Assembly (NCBI RefSeq): GCF_004138295.1
Contig: NZ_SCFM01000024.1
Coordinates: 41,669-105,668 of the forward strand
Length of the DNA: 64,000 nucleotides
From: Ectobacillus funiculus
Lineage (GTDB): Bacteria; Bacillota; Bacilli; Bacillales; Bacillaceae_G
Reading direction: 5' to 3'
Both the position numbers and the translations under genes were made by a program. The notes below the pieces were generated by a model that had not been told where the DNA came from, searched no databases, and saw nothing but the letters and a program-made list of their open reading frames with translations. Numbering within the stretch: position 1 is the stretch's first letter; each line of letters begins with the position of its first letter. This document shows, piece by piece, positions 43,892 to 51,756 of the stretch.

Positions 43892-44692
43892 ATGTTGACA
43901 GAGAAATATGAAAAGCTAACGTCTATTCTCGGAGAAATGGGTTCTGTTGTTGTAGCATTCTCTGGGGGAGTAGATAGCACATTTTTATTAAAGGCAGCTG
44001 TTGACACGTTAGGAGCCGACCGTGTACTTGCCGTAACAGCTGATTCCGAAACTTATCCAACAAGTGAACTGGAGGAAGCAAAGCTACTGGCCGAAAAAAT
44101 GGGAGCCAAGCATCAGGTGATTGAAACATCGGAACTAGCGATTCCTGGTTATACAGAAAACAATAAGAATCGATGCTACTTTTGTAAGAGCAGCTTATTC
44201 GATCATCTAATCCCGATTATGGAAGAAAAAGAGTTTCGGAATGTAGTATACGGAGTTATTGCTGATGATTTAAATGAACATCGGCCGGGCATGCAGGCCG
44301 CGAAGGAAAAAGGAATCCGCGGACCTTTGCAAGAAGCGAATTTGTTTAAGAAGGAAATTCGAGAGCTTTCACGTGAGTTAGATTTACCGACATGGGATAA
44401 ACCTTCATTTGCATGCCTTTCCTCTAGGATTGCCTATGGGGAGTTGATTACGCAAGAGAAGCTGACTAAAGTTGAAAAGGCAGAAGCGTACTTAAAAGGC
44501 CTTCAGATTCGACAAGTACGGGTTCGAACACATCAAGATATTGCGAGAATTGAAGTAGAGTCAAATGATATGAAGGTTGTTTTAGAGTATCATGATGCTA
44601 TTACAAAACAGCTTCAAAGCTATGGATATAAATATATTACCTTAGATTTAATTGGCTATCAGAGCGGCAGTATGAATAAGGTTTTATCGTAA
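43892..44692 (+). CDS. larE: Nickel-pincer cofactor sulfur-transferase LarE
   Basis: 266 residues. PP-loop ATP pyrophosphatase with AFSGGVDSTFLLKAA near the start. It adenylates the pyridinium carboxylate and inserts sulfur. SFACLSSRIAYG has the Cys that is the sacrificial sulfur donor in Lactiplantibacillus LarE, so a Cys-type LarE is likely. RCYFCKSSLF gives another Cys pair. ATG 43892 after GAGGGGA. One of three complete cofactor genes in the operon. Confidence 0.94.
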   Translation: MLTEKYEKLTSILGEMGSVVVAFSGGVDSTFLLKAAVDTLGADRVLAVTADSETYPTSELEEAKLLAEKMGAKHQVIETSELAIPGYTENNKNRCYFCKSSLFDHLIPIMEEKEFRNVVYGVIADDLNEHRPGMQAAKEKGIRGPLQEANLFKKEIRELSRELDLPTWDKPSFACLSSRIAYGELITQEKLTKVEKAEAYLKGLQIRQVRVRTHQDIARIEVESNDMKVVLEYHDAITKQLQSYGYKYITLDLIGYQSGSMNKVLS

Positions 44693-44704
44693 TAGTGTGG
44701 GGAA

Positions 44705-45009
44705 GACATTTACGGCAACCCAAAAAGAATGCATGTAAGTGGTGGATTAGCCAGATCCGTTCTTTGGCTGCAGATGTTGGCCGATATATGGAAGCAGAAA
44801 TTTATATTTCAGAAAGCCATCACAGCGCTGCATGGGGAGGGCATGGACAGCTTTAGTCGGTATTAGCAAAGTGAGCTCCTTTGAGGAAATTAAAGGAAAC
44901 TATCCCACTGGGACAGGCTGTTATTCCAAATAAAGAACGCAGCGTAATCTGCAAAGAAATTTACGAGCGGTATGAACAATGAGCAAAGGATTTATCTAAG
45001 TATTTTTAG
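44705..45009 (+). pseudogene. FGGY sugar-kinase C-terminal relic (gluconokinase-like)
   Basis: Fragments in shifting frames read NPKRMHVSGGLARSVLWLQM, LADI, AEIYISESHHSAAWG, TALVGISKVSSFEEIKGNYP, and AVIPNKERSVICKEIYERYE. This is the last third of an FGGY kinase, with the GGLARS segment of the ATP-binding lobe. Gluconokinase is the best fit by pattern, though other FGGY kinases are possible. At least two frameshifts, one stop and no N-terminal half. The cluster once included a kinase here. Confidence 0.75.
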
Positions 45010-45030
45010 ATAAGAAGGTGGGGAAGCCAA

Positions 45031-45804
45031 ATGTTAGAGGATATTTTGGAGCAGGTTCAAAAAGGAACGTTGAGTATAGCGGAGGCAAAGGAACAATTAG
45101 CTACATTTGAGAATTTAGGTTTCGCAAAGGTTGATCATCATCGAAAAAAACGGCAGGGCTTCCCTGAAGTTGTGTTTGGTGAGGGAAAGACCGCAGAACA
45201 AATCATTTCTATTAGTCAGTCATTACGCTCTCGAAACAGCCAAGTGCTCATTACACGAATCTCAAAAGAGAAGGCTGAAATCGTGAAAAGGGCCTGTCCA
45301 GAATTTATCTACCATGAGACGGCACAAATCCTATTTTGGAGAGAAAACACTGCCAGCGAAGACACTTCACAAGGATATATTGCTGTCGTTTGTGCTGGAA
45401 CCTCTGATTTAAAAGTAGCTGAAGAGGCTGCAATTACTGCTGAAGTATTAGGGAGCAAGGTAAAACGCATTTATGATGTAGGAGTTGCTGGGATTCACCG
45501 GTTGCTCAGTCATCTTGATGATATACAGCAAGCTACCGTCATCGTGGTAGTTGCCGGTATGGAAGGGGCACTTCCAAGTGTAGTTGGCGGGCTTGTCTCT
45601 GCTCCGGTAATTGCCGTTCCAACAAGTGTTGGATATGGTGCCAATTTTCAAGGGCTATCCGCTTTACTTACAATGTTAAATTCCTGTGCTTCAGGAATCA
45701 GTGTAGTCAATATCGATAATGGTTTTGGCGGAGGCTATAACGCCGCACTTATCCATCAACTTGCGCAAAAAGGAGCAAAAACGTATGAAAACACTATATT
45801 TTGA
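45031..45804 (+). CDS. larB: Nickel-pincer cofactor carboxylase/hydrolase LarB
   Basis: 257 residues, PurE-like (AIR carboxylase) fold in the C-terminal half with AVVCAGTSDLKVAEEAA and GMEGALPSVVGGLV. It carboxylates and hydrolyses nicotinic acid adenine dinucleotide, the first step of pincer synthesis. GTG or ATG: ATG 45031 follows GGTGGGG. Its last 20 bases overlap larC1. Confidence 0.95.
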   Translation: MLEDILEQVQKGTLSIAEAKEQLATFENLGFAKVDHHRKKRQGFPEVVFGEGKTAEQIISISQSLRSRNSQVLITRISKEKAEIVKRACPEFIYHETAQILFWRENTASEDTSQGYIAVVCAGTSDLKVAEEAAITAEVLGSKVKRIYDVGVAGIHRLLSHLDDIQQATVIVVVAGMEGALPSVVGGLVSAPVIAVPTSVGYGANFQGLSALLTMLNSCASGISVVNIDNGFGGGYNAALIHQLAQKGAKTYENTIF

Positions 45805-46816
45805 TTGTTTTTCAGGAATTAGCGGGGATATGGTAATTGGAGCTCTTATCGATGCTGGTGCAGACCCGAACGTGCTCGTAGAAGAATTAAAAAAGCTTAA
45901 TATTGAAGATGAGTATGAATTGAAGTGGAACAAGGTTGTGAAAAATGGGATAACCAGTACAAAATTTGATGTAGTGTTACTAGGGGAAAGTCATCATCAT
46001 GGGCATCACCATGACCATGATCAAGGACATCATCATAGCCATGACCACGAGCACGGCCATCACCATGGGCATAACCACGAGCACGGTCATCATCATGCCC
46101 ATAGCCATGACCACGAGCACGGTCATCATCATGCCCATAGCCATGACCACGAGCATGGCCATCACCATGGGCATAGCCACGAGCACGGCCATCATCATGG
46201 GCATAGCCATGACCAAGAGCACGGCCATCATCATGCCCATAGCCATGAGCACGAACACGGTCATCATCATGAGCATAGCCATAACCACGAGCACAGTCAT
46301 CACCACCATCATCGTGCGTATCAGGATATCGTAAAGCTTATTGAAACAGCTGGTTTTTCCGATCAAGTAAAGGATACAGCTTTAAAGACTTTTAAAAAAA
46401 TTGGTGAAGCAGAAGGACATATTCATGGAATTTCACTAGAACACGTTCATTTTCATGAAGTCGGTGCCGTAGATTCGATTATTGATATCGTTGGAGCAGC
46501 TATTCTCATTCACCAATTAAATATATCCACAGTGAAATCAGCGCCAATTCCGGTAGGGACAGGGAAAATTCGTATTGATCATGGTATCTATCCAGTACCT
46601 GCACCTGCTACTTTAGAGATTTTGAAGAATGTACCGATTGAGCAATCCGATATTCGCTTTGAGCTTACTACTCCAACGGGGGCAGCGATTGTATCGGTGC
46701 TTGCGGAAGAATTTTGTGCTATTCCATCAATGAGAGTGAAGTCAATTGGATATGGTGCTGGGACAAAAACCTTTAAAAATCATCCTAATGTGCTTCGTGT
46801 CATCATTGGGGAATAA
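45785..46816 (+). CDS. larC1: Nickel insertase LarC, N-terminal part (LarC1), with giant His tract
   Basis: 343 residues from ATG 45785, inside the end of larB. LarC inserts nickel into the pincer using CTP. N-terminal LYFDCFSGISGDMVIGALID, later HFHEVGAVDSIIDIVGAAIL and RFELTTPTGAAIV are family-typical. Residues 70-176 are almost wholly His, Asp, Glu, Gly and Ser, about 60 His in 107, built from tandem copies of HDHEHGHHHA-like units. It probably stores nickel. The stop at 46816 splits LarC from LarC2, which has its own start. Confidence 0.92.
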   Translation: MKTLYFDCFSGISGDMVIGALIDAGADPNVLVEELKKLNIEDEYELKWNKVVKNGITSTKFDVVLLGESHHHGHHHDHDQGHHHSHDHEHGHHHGHNHEHGHHHAHSHDHEHGHHHAHSHDHEHGHHHGHSHEHGHHHGHSHDQEHGHHHAHSHEHEHGHHHEHSHNHEHSHHHHHRAYQDIVKLIETAGFSDQVKDTALKTFKKIGEAEGHIHGISLEHVHFHEVGAVDSIIDIVGAAILIHQLNISTVKSAPIPVGTGKIRIDHGIYPVPAPATLEILKNVPIEQSDIRFELTTPTGAAIVSVLAEEFCAIPSMRVKSIGYGAGTKTFKNHPNVLRVIIGE

Positions 46817-46847
46817 TTATCACATTGTACGAGAGGGAGTATGCTAG

Positions 46848-47315
46848 ATGGTTTCTCAACCGCCTCCAAATCACGAACATCTCGATGATCAAATGATCAA
46901 AATGGAAGTAAACCTTGATGATGTTTCAGGAGAATGGCTTGGTTATGTAATGGATTTACTTTTCGAGTCTGGGGCAAATGATGTCTTCTATACCCCCATT
47001 TATATGAAAAAGAATAGACCAGGGGTTTTACTGCAGTTGCTTTGCTCTCGTGAAAAGCTAGCTAAGATGGAAGAAATACTATTCAAAGAGACTACTACAC
47101 TCGGAGTCCGTTATTATCCGTTGACTGTTCACAGATTGGAAAGAGTGTTTAAAAAGGTTACAACAGAATGGGGAACGGTGACCGTGAAGGAGGGGATGCT
47201 CGCTGGACAAGTCGTGCAAAGAGCACCCGAGTTTGAGGAATGTAAACATATTGCCCGCCTTTATAATGTTCCTTTGAAAAAAGTGTATGAACAGGTCTGG
47301 AAGGCATTGGAATAA
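46848..47315 (+). CDS. larC2: Nickel insertase LarC, C-terminal part (LarC2)
   Basis: 155 residues. It begins MVSQPPPNHEH, then IKMEVNLDDVSGEWLGYVMD, the metal-bearing C-terminal domain of LarC. In Lactiplantibacillus plantarum the two halves are joined by a programmed -1 frameshift; here they are separate genes with a 31-base gap and a GAGAGGGAG site before ATG 46848. The final LYNVPLKKVYEQVWKALE matches the family end. Confidence 0.9.
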   Translation: MVSQPPPNHEHLDDQMIKMEVNLDDVSGEWLGYVMDLLFESGANDVFYTPIYMKKNRPGVLLQLLCSREKLAKMEEILFKETTTLGVRYYPLTVHRLERVFKKVTTEWGTVTVKEGMLAGQVVQRAPEFEECKHIARLYNVPLKKVYEQVWKALE

Positions 47316-47355
47316 GAACAGGATTCTTGTTTCTGAAAAATAAAAAGGTGAGGAG

Positions 47356-47433
47356 GTGACTGATCTTAGCTTTATATCAGTACTATTGTTAGGGTTTATT
47401 TTAGGAATTAAGCATTCAATTGAACTAGATTGA
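47356..47433 (+). pseudogene. NicO/UreH-like nickel-transporter N-terminal relic
   Basis: Reads TDLSFISVLLLGFILGIKHS, then IELD before a stop. HSIELD(H) fits the Hx4DH nickel signature of UreH/NicO-type transporters. Only about 24 codons survive and the start codon is not convincing (AGGAGGTG precedes). It followed larC2, a sensible place for nickel supply. Confidence 0.6.
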
Positions 47434-47734
47434 TATTTATTGCATGAAGGTCATCTTTTAGTCACGCTCTACGCTGACTGCCAAACAGTTTTATCCTGCG
47501 AATCCTTCCGTTTCTCTCCTTTTTGAACAAAAACAATCAATCATCTTACAAAAACACTTTTGTTAATTTTTTACCATAAAAATACAAATAAATAAATAAT
47601 TTGACTAAAAATTTAAAATTTTCTAAAAATATATTTACAAAATTAGGAAAATGGATATATAATAAAATTCACAATAATGATCAATTTCTAACAAATGTAA
47701 ACAATCCATTTTAGTGTGAGAGGGATTGAACATT
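47434..47734. other. AT-rich intergenic region before the DeoR gene
   Basis: About 300 bases, very AT-rich between 47540 and 47690. It separates the lar operon from the next unit. No hairpin terminator is clear; ACAAATGTAAACAATCC near 47693 may be a regulator site. Confidence 0.4.
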
Positions 47735-48520
47735 ATGATTCCAGAAAAAAGGCAGGATGCGATCCTAGGATTGCTGAAGTTGAGGAAGATGATCAGCGTA
47801 GAAGAGATTGCAAAAGAGCTGAATATCTCAGAAATGACGGCTCGCAGGGATTTAACCCGCATGGAAGAGAGCGGCCATCAGATTGTGAAGGTTCGGGGAG
47901 GCGCTAAGTTATTAGAAGATCCAGATGAAGCAGGTACAAACTACTTAAATAACCGATTTTATCAACAATGCCTGACATGCCGAAGAGAAAAAGAGGCGAT
48001 TGGGAAAATGGCCGCCTCCTTAGTACAAGAGAATGAAACGATTTTAATTGATGCAGGTTCCACGACCTTCCACTTTGTAGGGTATTTAGGGGGAAAAGCT
48101 GTGACTGCAATTGTAACCGCTACCAATATTGCAGAAAAGTTGGAAGGGCAGGAAAGGGTCACAACCATTTTAACAGGGGGCATTTTCCGCTCAAAGACGA
48201 CAACACTGATTAATCCGCTTCTGGCTCAAAGCTTGACACAAGTATATGCAGACAAGGTGTTTATGGGAGTTACCGGCATTTCGATGAGTCATGGTTTTAT
48301 GTGCCATGATTTTTTGGAGGCGGATGTCAAAAAATTGCTTCTTCAGTCTGGCAAGGAGATTTATTGGCTCGCTGATTCTTCCAAGCTGAATAAAATGGGA
48401 ACGATTCAAATTGCGGATTGGCAGCCGCATGATTATTTGATTACAGATGATGGTATCGAGGCTGACATAAAGGAGGAGCTTACATCCAAATGTCGTCTTC
48501 TTATTGCTACAAGGAGGTGA
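47735..48520 (+). CDS. DeoR/GlpR-family transcriptional regulator
   Basis: 261 residues from ATG 47735 after AGAGGG. The N-terminal helix-turn-helix MISVEEIAKELNISEMTARR and the sugar-phosphate isomerase-like effector domain (ILIDAGSTT, VMGVTGIS-like) are typical. It probably represses the adjacent sugar genes and responds to a phosphosugar. It runs directly into the phosphofructokinase-family gene, 7 bases on. Confidence 0.92.
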   Translation: MIPEKRQDAILGLLKLRKMISVEEIAKELNISEMTARRDLTRMEESGHQIVKVRGGAKLLEDPDEAGTNYLNNRFYQQCLTCRREKEAIGKMAASLVQENETILIDAGSTTFHFVGYLGGKAVTAIVTATNIAEKLEGQERVTTILTGGIFRSKTTTLINPLLAQSLTQVYADKVFMGVTGISMSHGFMCHDFLEADVKKLLLQSGKEIYWLADSSKLNKMGTIQIADWQPHDYLITDDGIEADIKEELTSKCRLLIATRR

Positions 48521-48527
48521 AGTACGA

Positions 48528-49682
48528 GTGAAAACAAATATAATCATTGGCCAGGCAGGAGGGCCGACACCAGTCATTAATATGACGTTAAGGGGAGTGG
48601 TAGAGGAAGCGTACTATGCAGAGAGTATCGATCAAATATATGGAATGAGACATGGCCTTGAAGGGATTCTTGGAAAAGGAATGATTTCCTTACACGAAAA
48701 AATGGAAGCGGTTACAAATTGGTCTGAACAGCCGGGAGCAATCCTTGGTGGATCAAGGTACGCACCGGATGAGACAGATTTGGAAAAGATTCTGTGTTTT
48801 CTTGAAGAAAAGAATATCGGGATTTTTTGTTATATTGGGGGAAACGGTTCTTCCCGTACAGTAGCAGAACTGCATCGCCGTGCGAAGAAAGCCGGCAAAT
48901 CAATCCGCTTTGTCCATATTCCGAAAACGATTGACAATGATTTGTCTGGAACGGATCATACTCCCGGTTATGGGAGTGGGGCCAAGTTTTTATCCGAGAC
49001 AGTCAAATGGATCGGCACAGACATGGCTTCCATGAGAACATACGACAAGATAGAAGTAATGGAAGTGATGGGAGGGAACTCAGGCTGGCTTGCTGCATCG
49101 AGTGCCTTGTATAAAGAGCATCAAGACGACTACCCGCAGCTTGTGTATTTACCGGATCAATCTATTCAGCTTACCAATATTTTAATCGATATTGAAAGAG
49201 TTTATGAACGAACAGGAAGCGTCATGGTGATCATTCCAGACCATCTTCATATTGCAGGTCTCTCTCTACATACACATGATCCTACCGGAAGGAGATACAA
49301 CGGAGGCATTGGTTTTAGACTTGTTCAGCAAATCCAGGATTATCTTGGATTGAAGACGAGGTTTACGGCTCCTTCGACCTTGTTTCGTACAAGTGTCAAT
49401 CTCGTTTCTGGCACGGATCGTTTAGAAGCGTACCAGCTCGGCAGACAGGCTGTCCGCTATGCTCTTGCCGGGTATTCCGGGGGAATGGTCGGACTGCACC
49501 GTTTGTCTAATGAACCGTATGAATGCACGATTCAATGGGTCGATCTATTGGAACATACAAGCCTCGAAAAACCGCTGCCTTCGCATTATTGGGATCGAGA
49601 GAAACATATGCCAACAAGGAAGTTTATTGAATATGCTTTTCCGCTTATTGATAGTGAGATTCCGCATTCTATTTTTTTATAA
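48528..49682 (+). CDS. Phosphofructokinase-family enzyme
   Basis: 384 residues from GTG 48528 after AAGGAGGTGAAG. IGQAGGPTPVIN opens the nucleotide site. GGNGSS (104-109) and PKTIDND (132-138) are the key loops: Gly after GGN suggests ATP, while Lys in PKTIDND is usual in the PPi or mixed group, so the donor is unclear. MGGNSGWLAASSAL replaces the usual MGRHAGW. It phosphorylates fructose 6-phosphate or another sugar phosphate. A shortened duplicate lies at 53820. It is immediately followed by a permease relic. Confidence 0.85.
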   Translation: MKTNIIIGQAGGPTPVINMTLRGVVEEAYYAESIDQIYGMRHGLEGILGKGMISLHEKMEAVTNWSEQPGAILGGSRYAPDETDLEKILCFLEEKNIGIFCYIGGNGSSRTVAELHRRAKKAGKSIRFVHIPKTIDNDLSGTDHTPGYGSGAKFLSETVKWIGTDMASMRTYDKIEVMEVMGGNSGWLAASSALYKEHQDDYPQLVYLPDQSIQLTNILIDIERVYERTGSVMVIIPDHLHIAGLSLHTHDPTGRRYNGGIGFRLVQQIQDYLGLKTRFTAPSTLFRTSVNLVSGTDRLEAYQLGRQAVRYALAGYSGGMVGLHRLSNEPYECTIQWVDLLEHTSLEKPLPSHYWDREKHMPTRKFIEYAFPLIDSEIPHSIFL

Positions 49683-49939
49683 CCTCTCCCGGCTTAATTG
49701 CGACAGGCGTGTATACGTTTATCCTCGCCTGGAATGAATTTTTGTTTGCGGTCGTTCTCACGAATACGATTGATGCGCGTCCGTTGACCATTGGAATCGG
49801 CACATTAATTGGTGAGTATTCGACCGAATGGAACCAACTGATGGCTTTATCTTTTATGGCAGGTATTCCGATCATTCTCGTATTCCTATTCCTTCAGAAG
49901 TATTTTCTTCAGGGGCTTACGGCAGGAAGCGTAAAGTAG
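49682..49939 (+). pseudogene. ABC permease (MalG type) C-terminal relic
   Basis: 85 codons read TSPGLIATGVYTFILAWNEF, then LFAVVLTN and on to LQGLTAGSVK, the last two helices of a MalG-type sugar permease. There is no EAA loop or N-terminal part. It directly abuts the stop of the phosphofructokinase gene, so a deletion joined them. It is distinct from the permease at 31698. Confidence 0.85.
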
Positions 49940-50048
49940 GCAGATCTTCTTCGCATAAGGAACAAAGAGTCTAGCCGTGGTACAGAATAGAAATGAATTT
50001 ATTGTCCATGGTGAGAAGCTGGATGTTGGATGTAAAGAAATCAGCCCT

Positions 50049-50092
50049 ATGCAAAAGAACCAGTGAGAGAATTACTGGTTCTTTTGCATTGT
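50049..50092 (+). terminator. Strong terminator after the permease relic
   Basis: Sixteen-base perfect arms ATGCAAAAGAACCAGT / ACTGGTTCTTTTGCAT with an 8-base loop; works both ways. A copy of this segment exists near 54070. Confidence 0.85.
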
Positions 50093-50574
50093 GCTAGTAT
50101 GGGGGCAATCTCTAGGTGGAATTCTCAAGGGGTGAAGGTAGTCATAGTGGTTAGTTTAATACAGGGATATTCCGGAAAGAGGAAATTTTCAACAAACGGG
50201 AAGTCTGTTCAAAGCAAGATTGAATTCATATATAAATGATTTGGAGTAGTATCATAATTTTTAGATGAAAAGGGTATTGAGGTTCTGTGTCTCTAACAAG
50301 TCATATTTGCACCAGAACTGATATGACTATCTAGAGGTCTTTTGTTCTGAACAAAGACAATCGAGACAACTAGCCATAGCCATGCTCAGTAGCCACGCTA
50401 AAATAGTTGGTTCAGGACTATATTCATTATTATAATAAAAAGAGCGTATTTCAAAGAAGTTAGATTATCTCTTATAGGTTGTTTTTCCAAGTTTTAACTC
50501 GTCGAATTGGCTCGCTTTCTATGGGCAAGCTAGAGCGTATATAAGGTTCAATCCCATGATAAATGGGGTAATTT
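50093..50574. other. Intergenic, no gene seen
   Basis: Only short unconvincing frames. AACTCGTCGAATTGGCTCGC near 50497 faintly recalls the dispersed repeat's hairpin on the minus strand. The part to about 50170 is shared with the duplicate at 54060-54150. Confidence 0.4.
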
Positions 50575-50700
50575 CTACTTTGCCCTGTTGATGTTTTCAA
50601 AAGTCATTCTCATTTCCATAGTAAGAAATAGGGAATATACATAAACCGCTTCTAATAGGCATAGGGTATTTTTCTTTAGGTTTGCTAGATGTAATTTCAT
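50575..50700 (-). CDS. Possible small peptide gene (41 aa)
   Basis: ATG 50700 is 9 bases after AAGGAGG. It reads MKLHLANLKKNTLCLLEAVY then VYSLFLTMEMRM and ends NINRAK: basic N-terminus, hydrophobic middle. An ATG three codons earlier also exists. A 9-base near-palindrome around 50742 overlaps the promoter region. No family recognised; the strong ribosome site is the main support. Confidence 0.4.
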   Translation of the reverse strand: MKLHLANLKKNTLCLLEAVYVYSLFLTMEMRMTFENINRAK

Positions 50701-50714
50701 ATCGGTCATCCTCC

Positions 50715-51756
50715 TTGTGTTGTGGCTAGTAGTGATACAAGTATCATACTATTGATTTTCCGAACGATGTGAGTTCATGTCAGGTTTTCTTTCATGATTT
50801 TTTCGCATCCCTTGCGGAGCAGATTAGATATTGGGAATAATTTTTCAGGATGTCGGATTCGTAACGTCTTTTTGTGTCTAGAGGAATTGTTATTTAGGGT
50901 GAAGGAATGCCACTTTTTATATTCTTATACCTATCAATCCCTAGCTAGCCAGAGTGTAACAAAATCATGTGAGGATAGGGAAAGAGGGAGAAAGAATTAG
51001 ATATGACAGTATGAATACAAGGAGATAAGTTACGAGACCAAAAAATATGACACATATTTATTCCTGCTAAAGTTAATTCGTGAATGAAGCAATATCTCAA
51101 GATAGGGCTTATAGCAGGTAGGGAAAGTAGCAAATGAGGGTAATCGATAGCCCTTATTATGCCAAATTGGGAATTTTTCTACAGGGGGTCTGTTTAAAGA
51201 CTAAAATGATTCTTGTTAATCTGAAAGAGTAATGCGAGATGAAGGTCACGATCAATGATGTTGCGATAGAAAAAATTAAAACGGCCACATGAGTAAACAA
51301 CGTATTCTCCCTTTCTCCGGAGGCTGTTATGTGAAACACAGCAGCTCCATCTAAGGGGAAGATAAGGGGGGTTAATGTGCGTACAAGTTACTTTCGGCAC
51401 CCTATGTAAAACTACCGTCAAAAAAAATGGTCTGAATATAAAACTTTTTAAAAAAATCATTGAAATATAATGAAGTATGAGCTAAGATTAAATCAACTTA
51501 GGGTAATCGATAACCTTGATTGCCGTATCAAAGAATACTAAGATTTCAGCTGTAAGGAAGCTGCACTTCAACAGATAAGGGCAACTTTAAAAAATAGTGA
51601 CCAAAGAAGGTTACTGTGTTGTTTGCCTGAAGGATATCGTATTTGTAAATTTGTTGAATTTGTAAGCGTTGTCCATCTGATTATGAAATCAATAGAAAAT
51701 GAAAGCAAGAAAAAAACTAAAAAAGCGAAAGCAATATTAATAGGAGATGAGTAGTT
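50715..51756. other. About 1 kb without a recognisable gene
   Basis: Short frames only, none with a ribosome site. AGGGTAATCGATAGCCCT near 51138 and AGGGTAATCGATAACCTT near 51499 are two similar near-palindromes. A cre box TGTAAGCGTTGTCC near 51661 precedes iolE. Confidence 0.45.
51660..51675 (+). promoter_or_regulatory. cre box upstream of iolE
   Basis: TTGTAAGCGTTGTCCA matches the cre consensus, about 85 bases before the start. Confidence 0.5.

Noticed and set aside
45990..46315. Possible CRISPR-like array
   Set aside because: The repeats are coding and continuous with no spacers; no cas genes.
45980..46366. Long frames on both strands across the His tract
   Set aside because: They arise from low-complexity CAT/CAC repeats inside larC1; a Met-rich minus-strand frame is not a credible gene.
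47635..47862. Minus-strand frame over the DeoR start
   Set aside because: Shadow ORF overlapping a clear gene and its AT-rich promoter.
50497..50560. Fifth copy of the dispersed repeat on the minus strand
   Set aside because: Only the CTCG ... GGCTCGC part is similar; the stems and the ATTCGACGTAG loop are not in register.
50540..50575. tRNA-like GGTTCAATCCC
   Set aside because: No acceptor, D or anticodon arms can be drawn around it.
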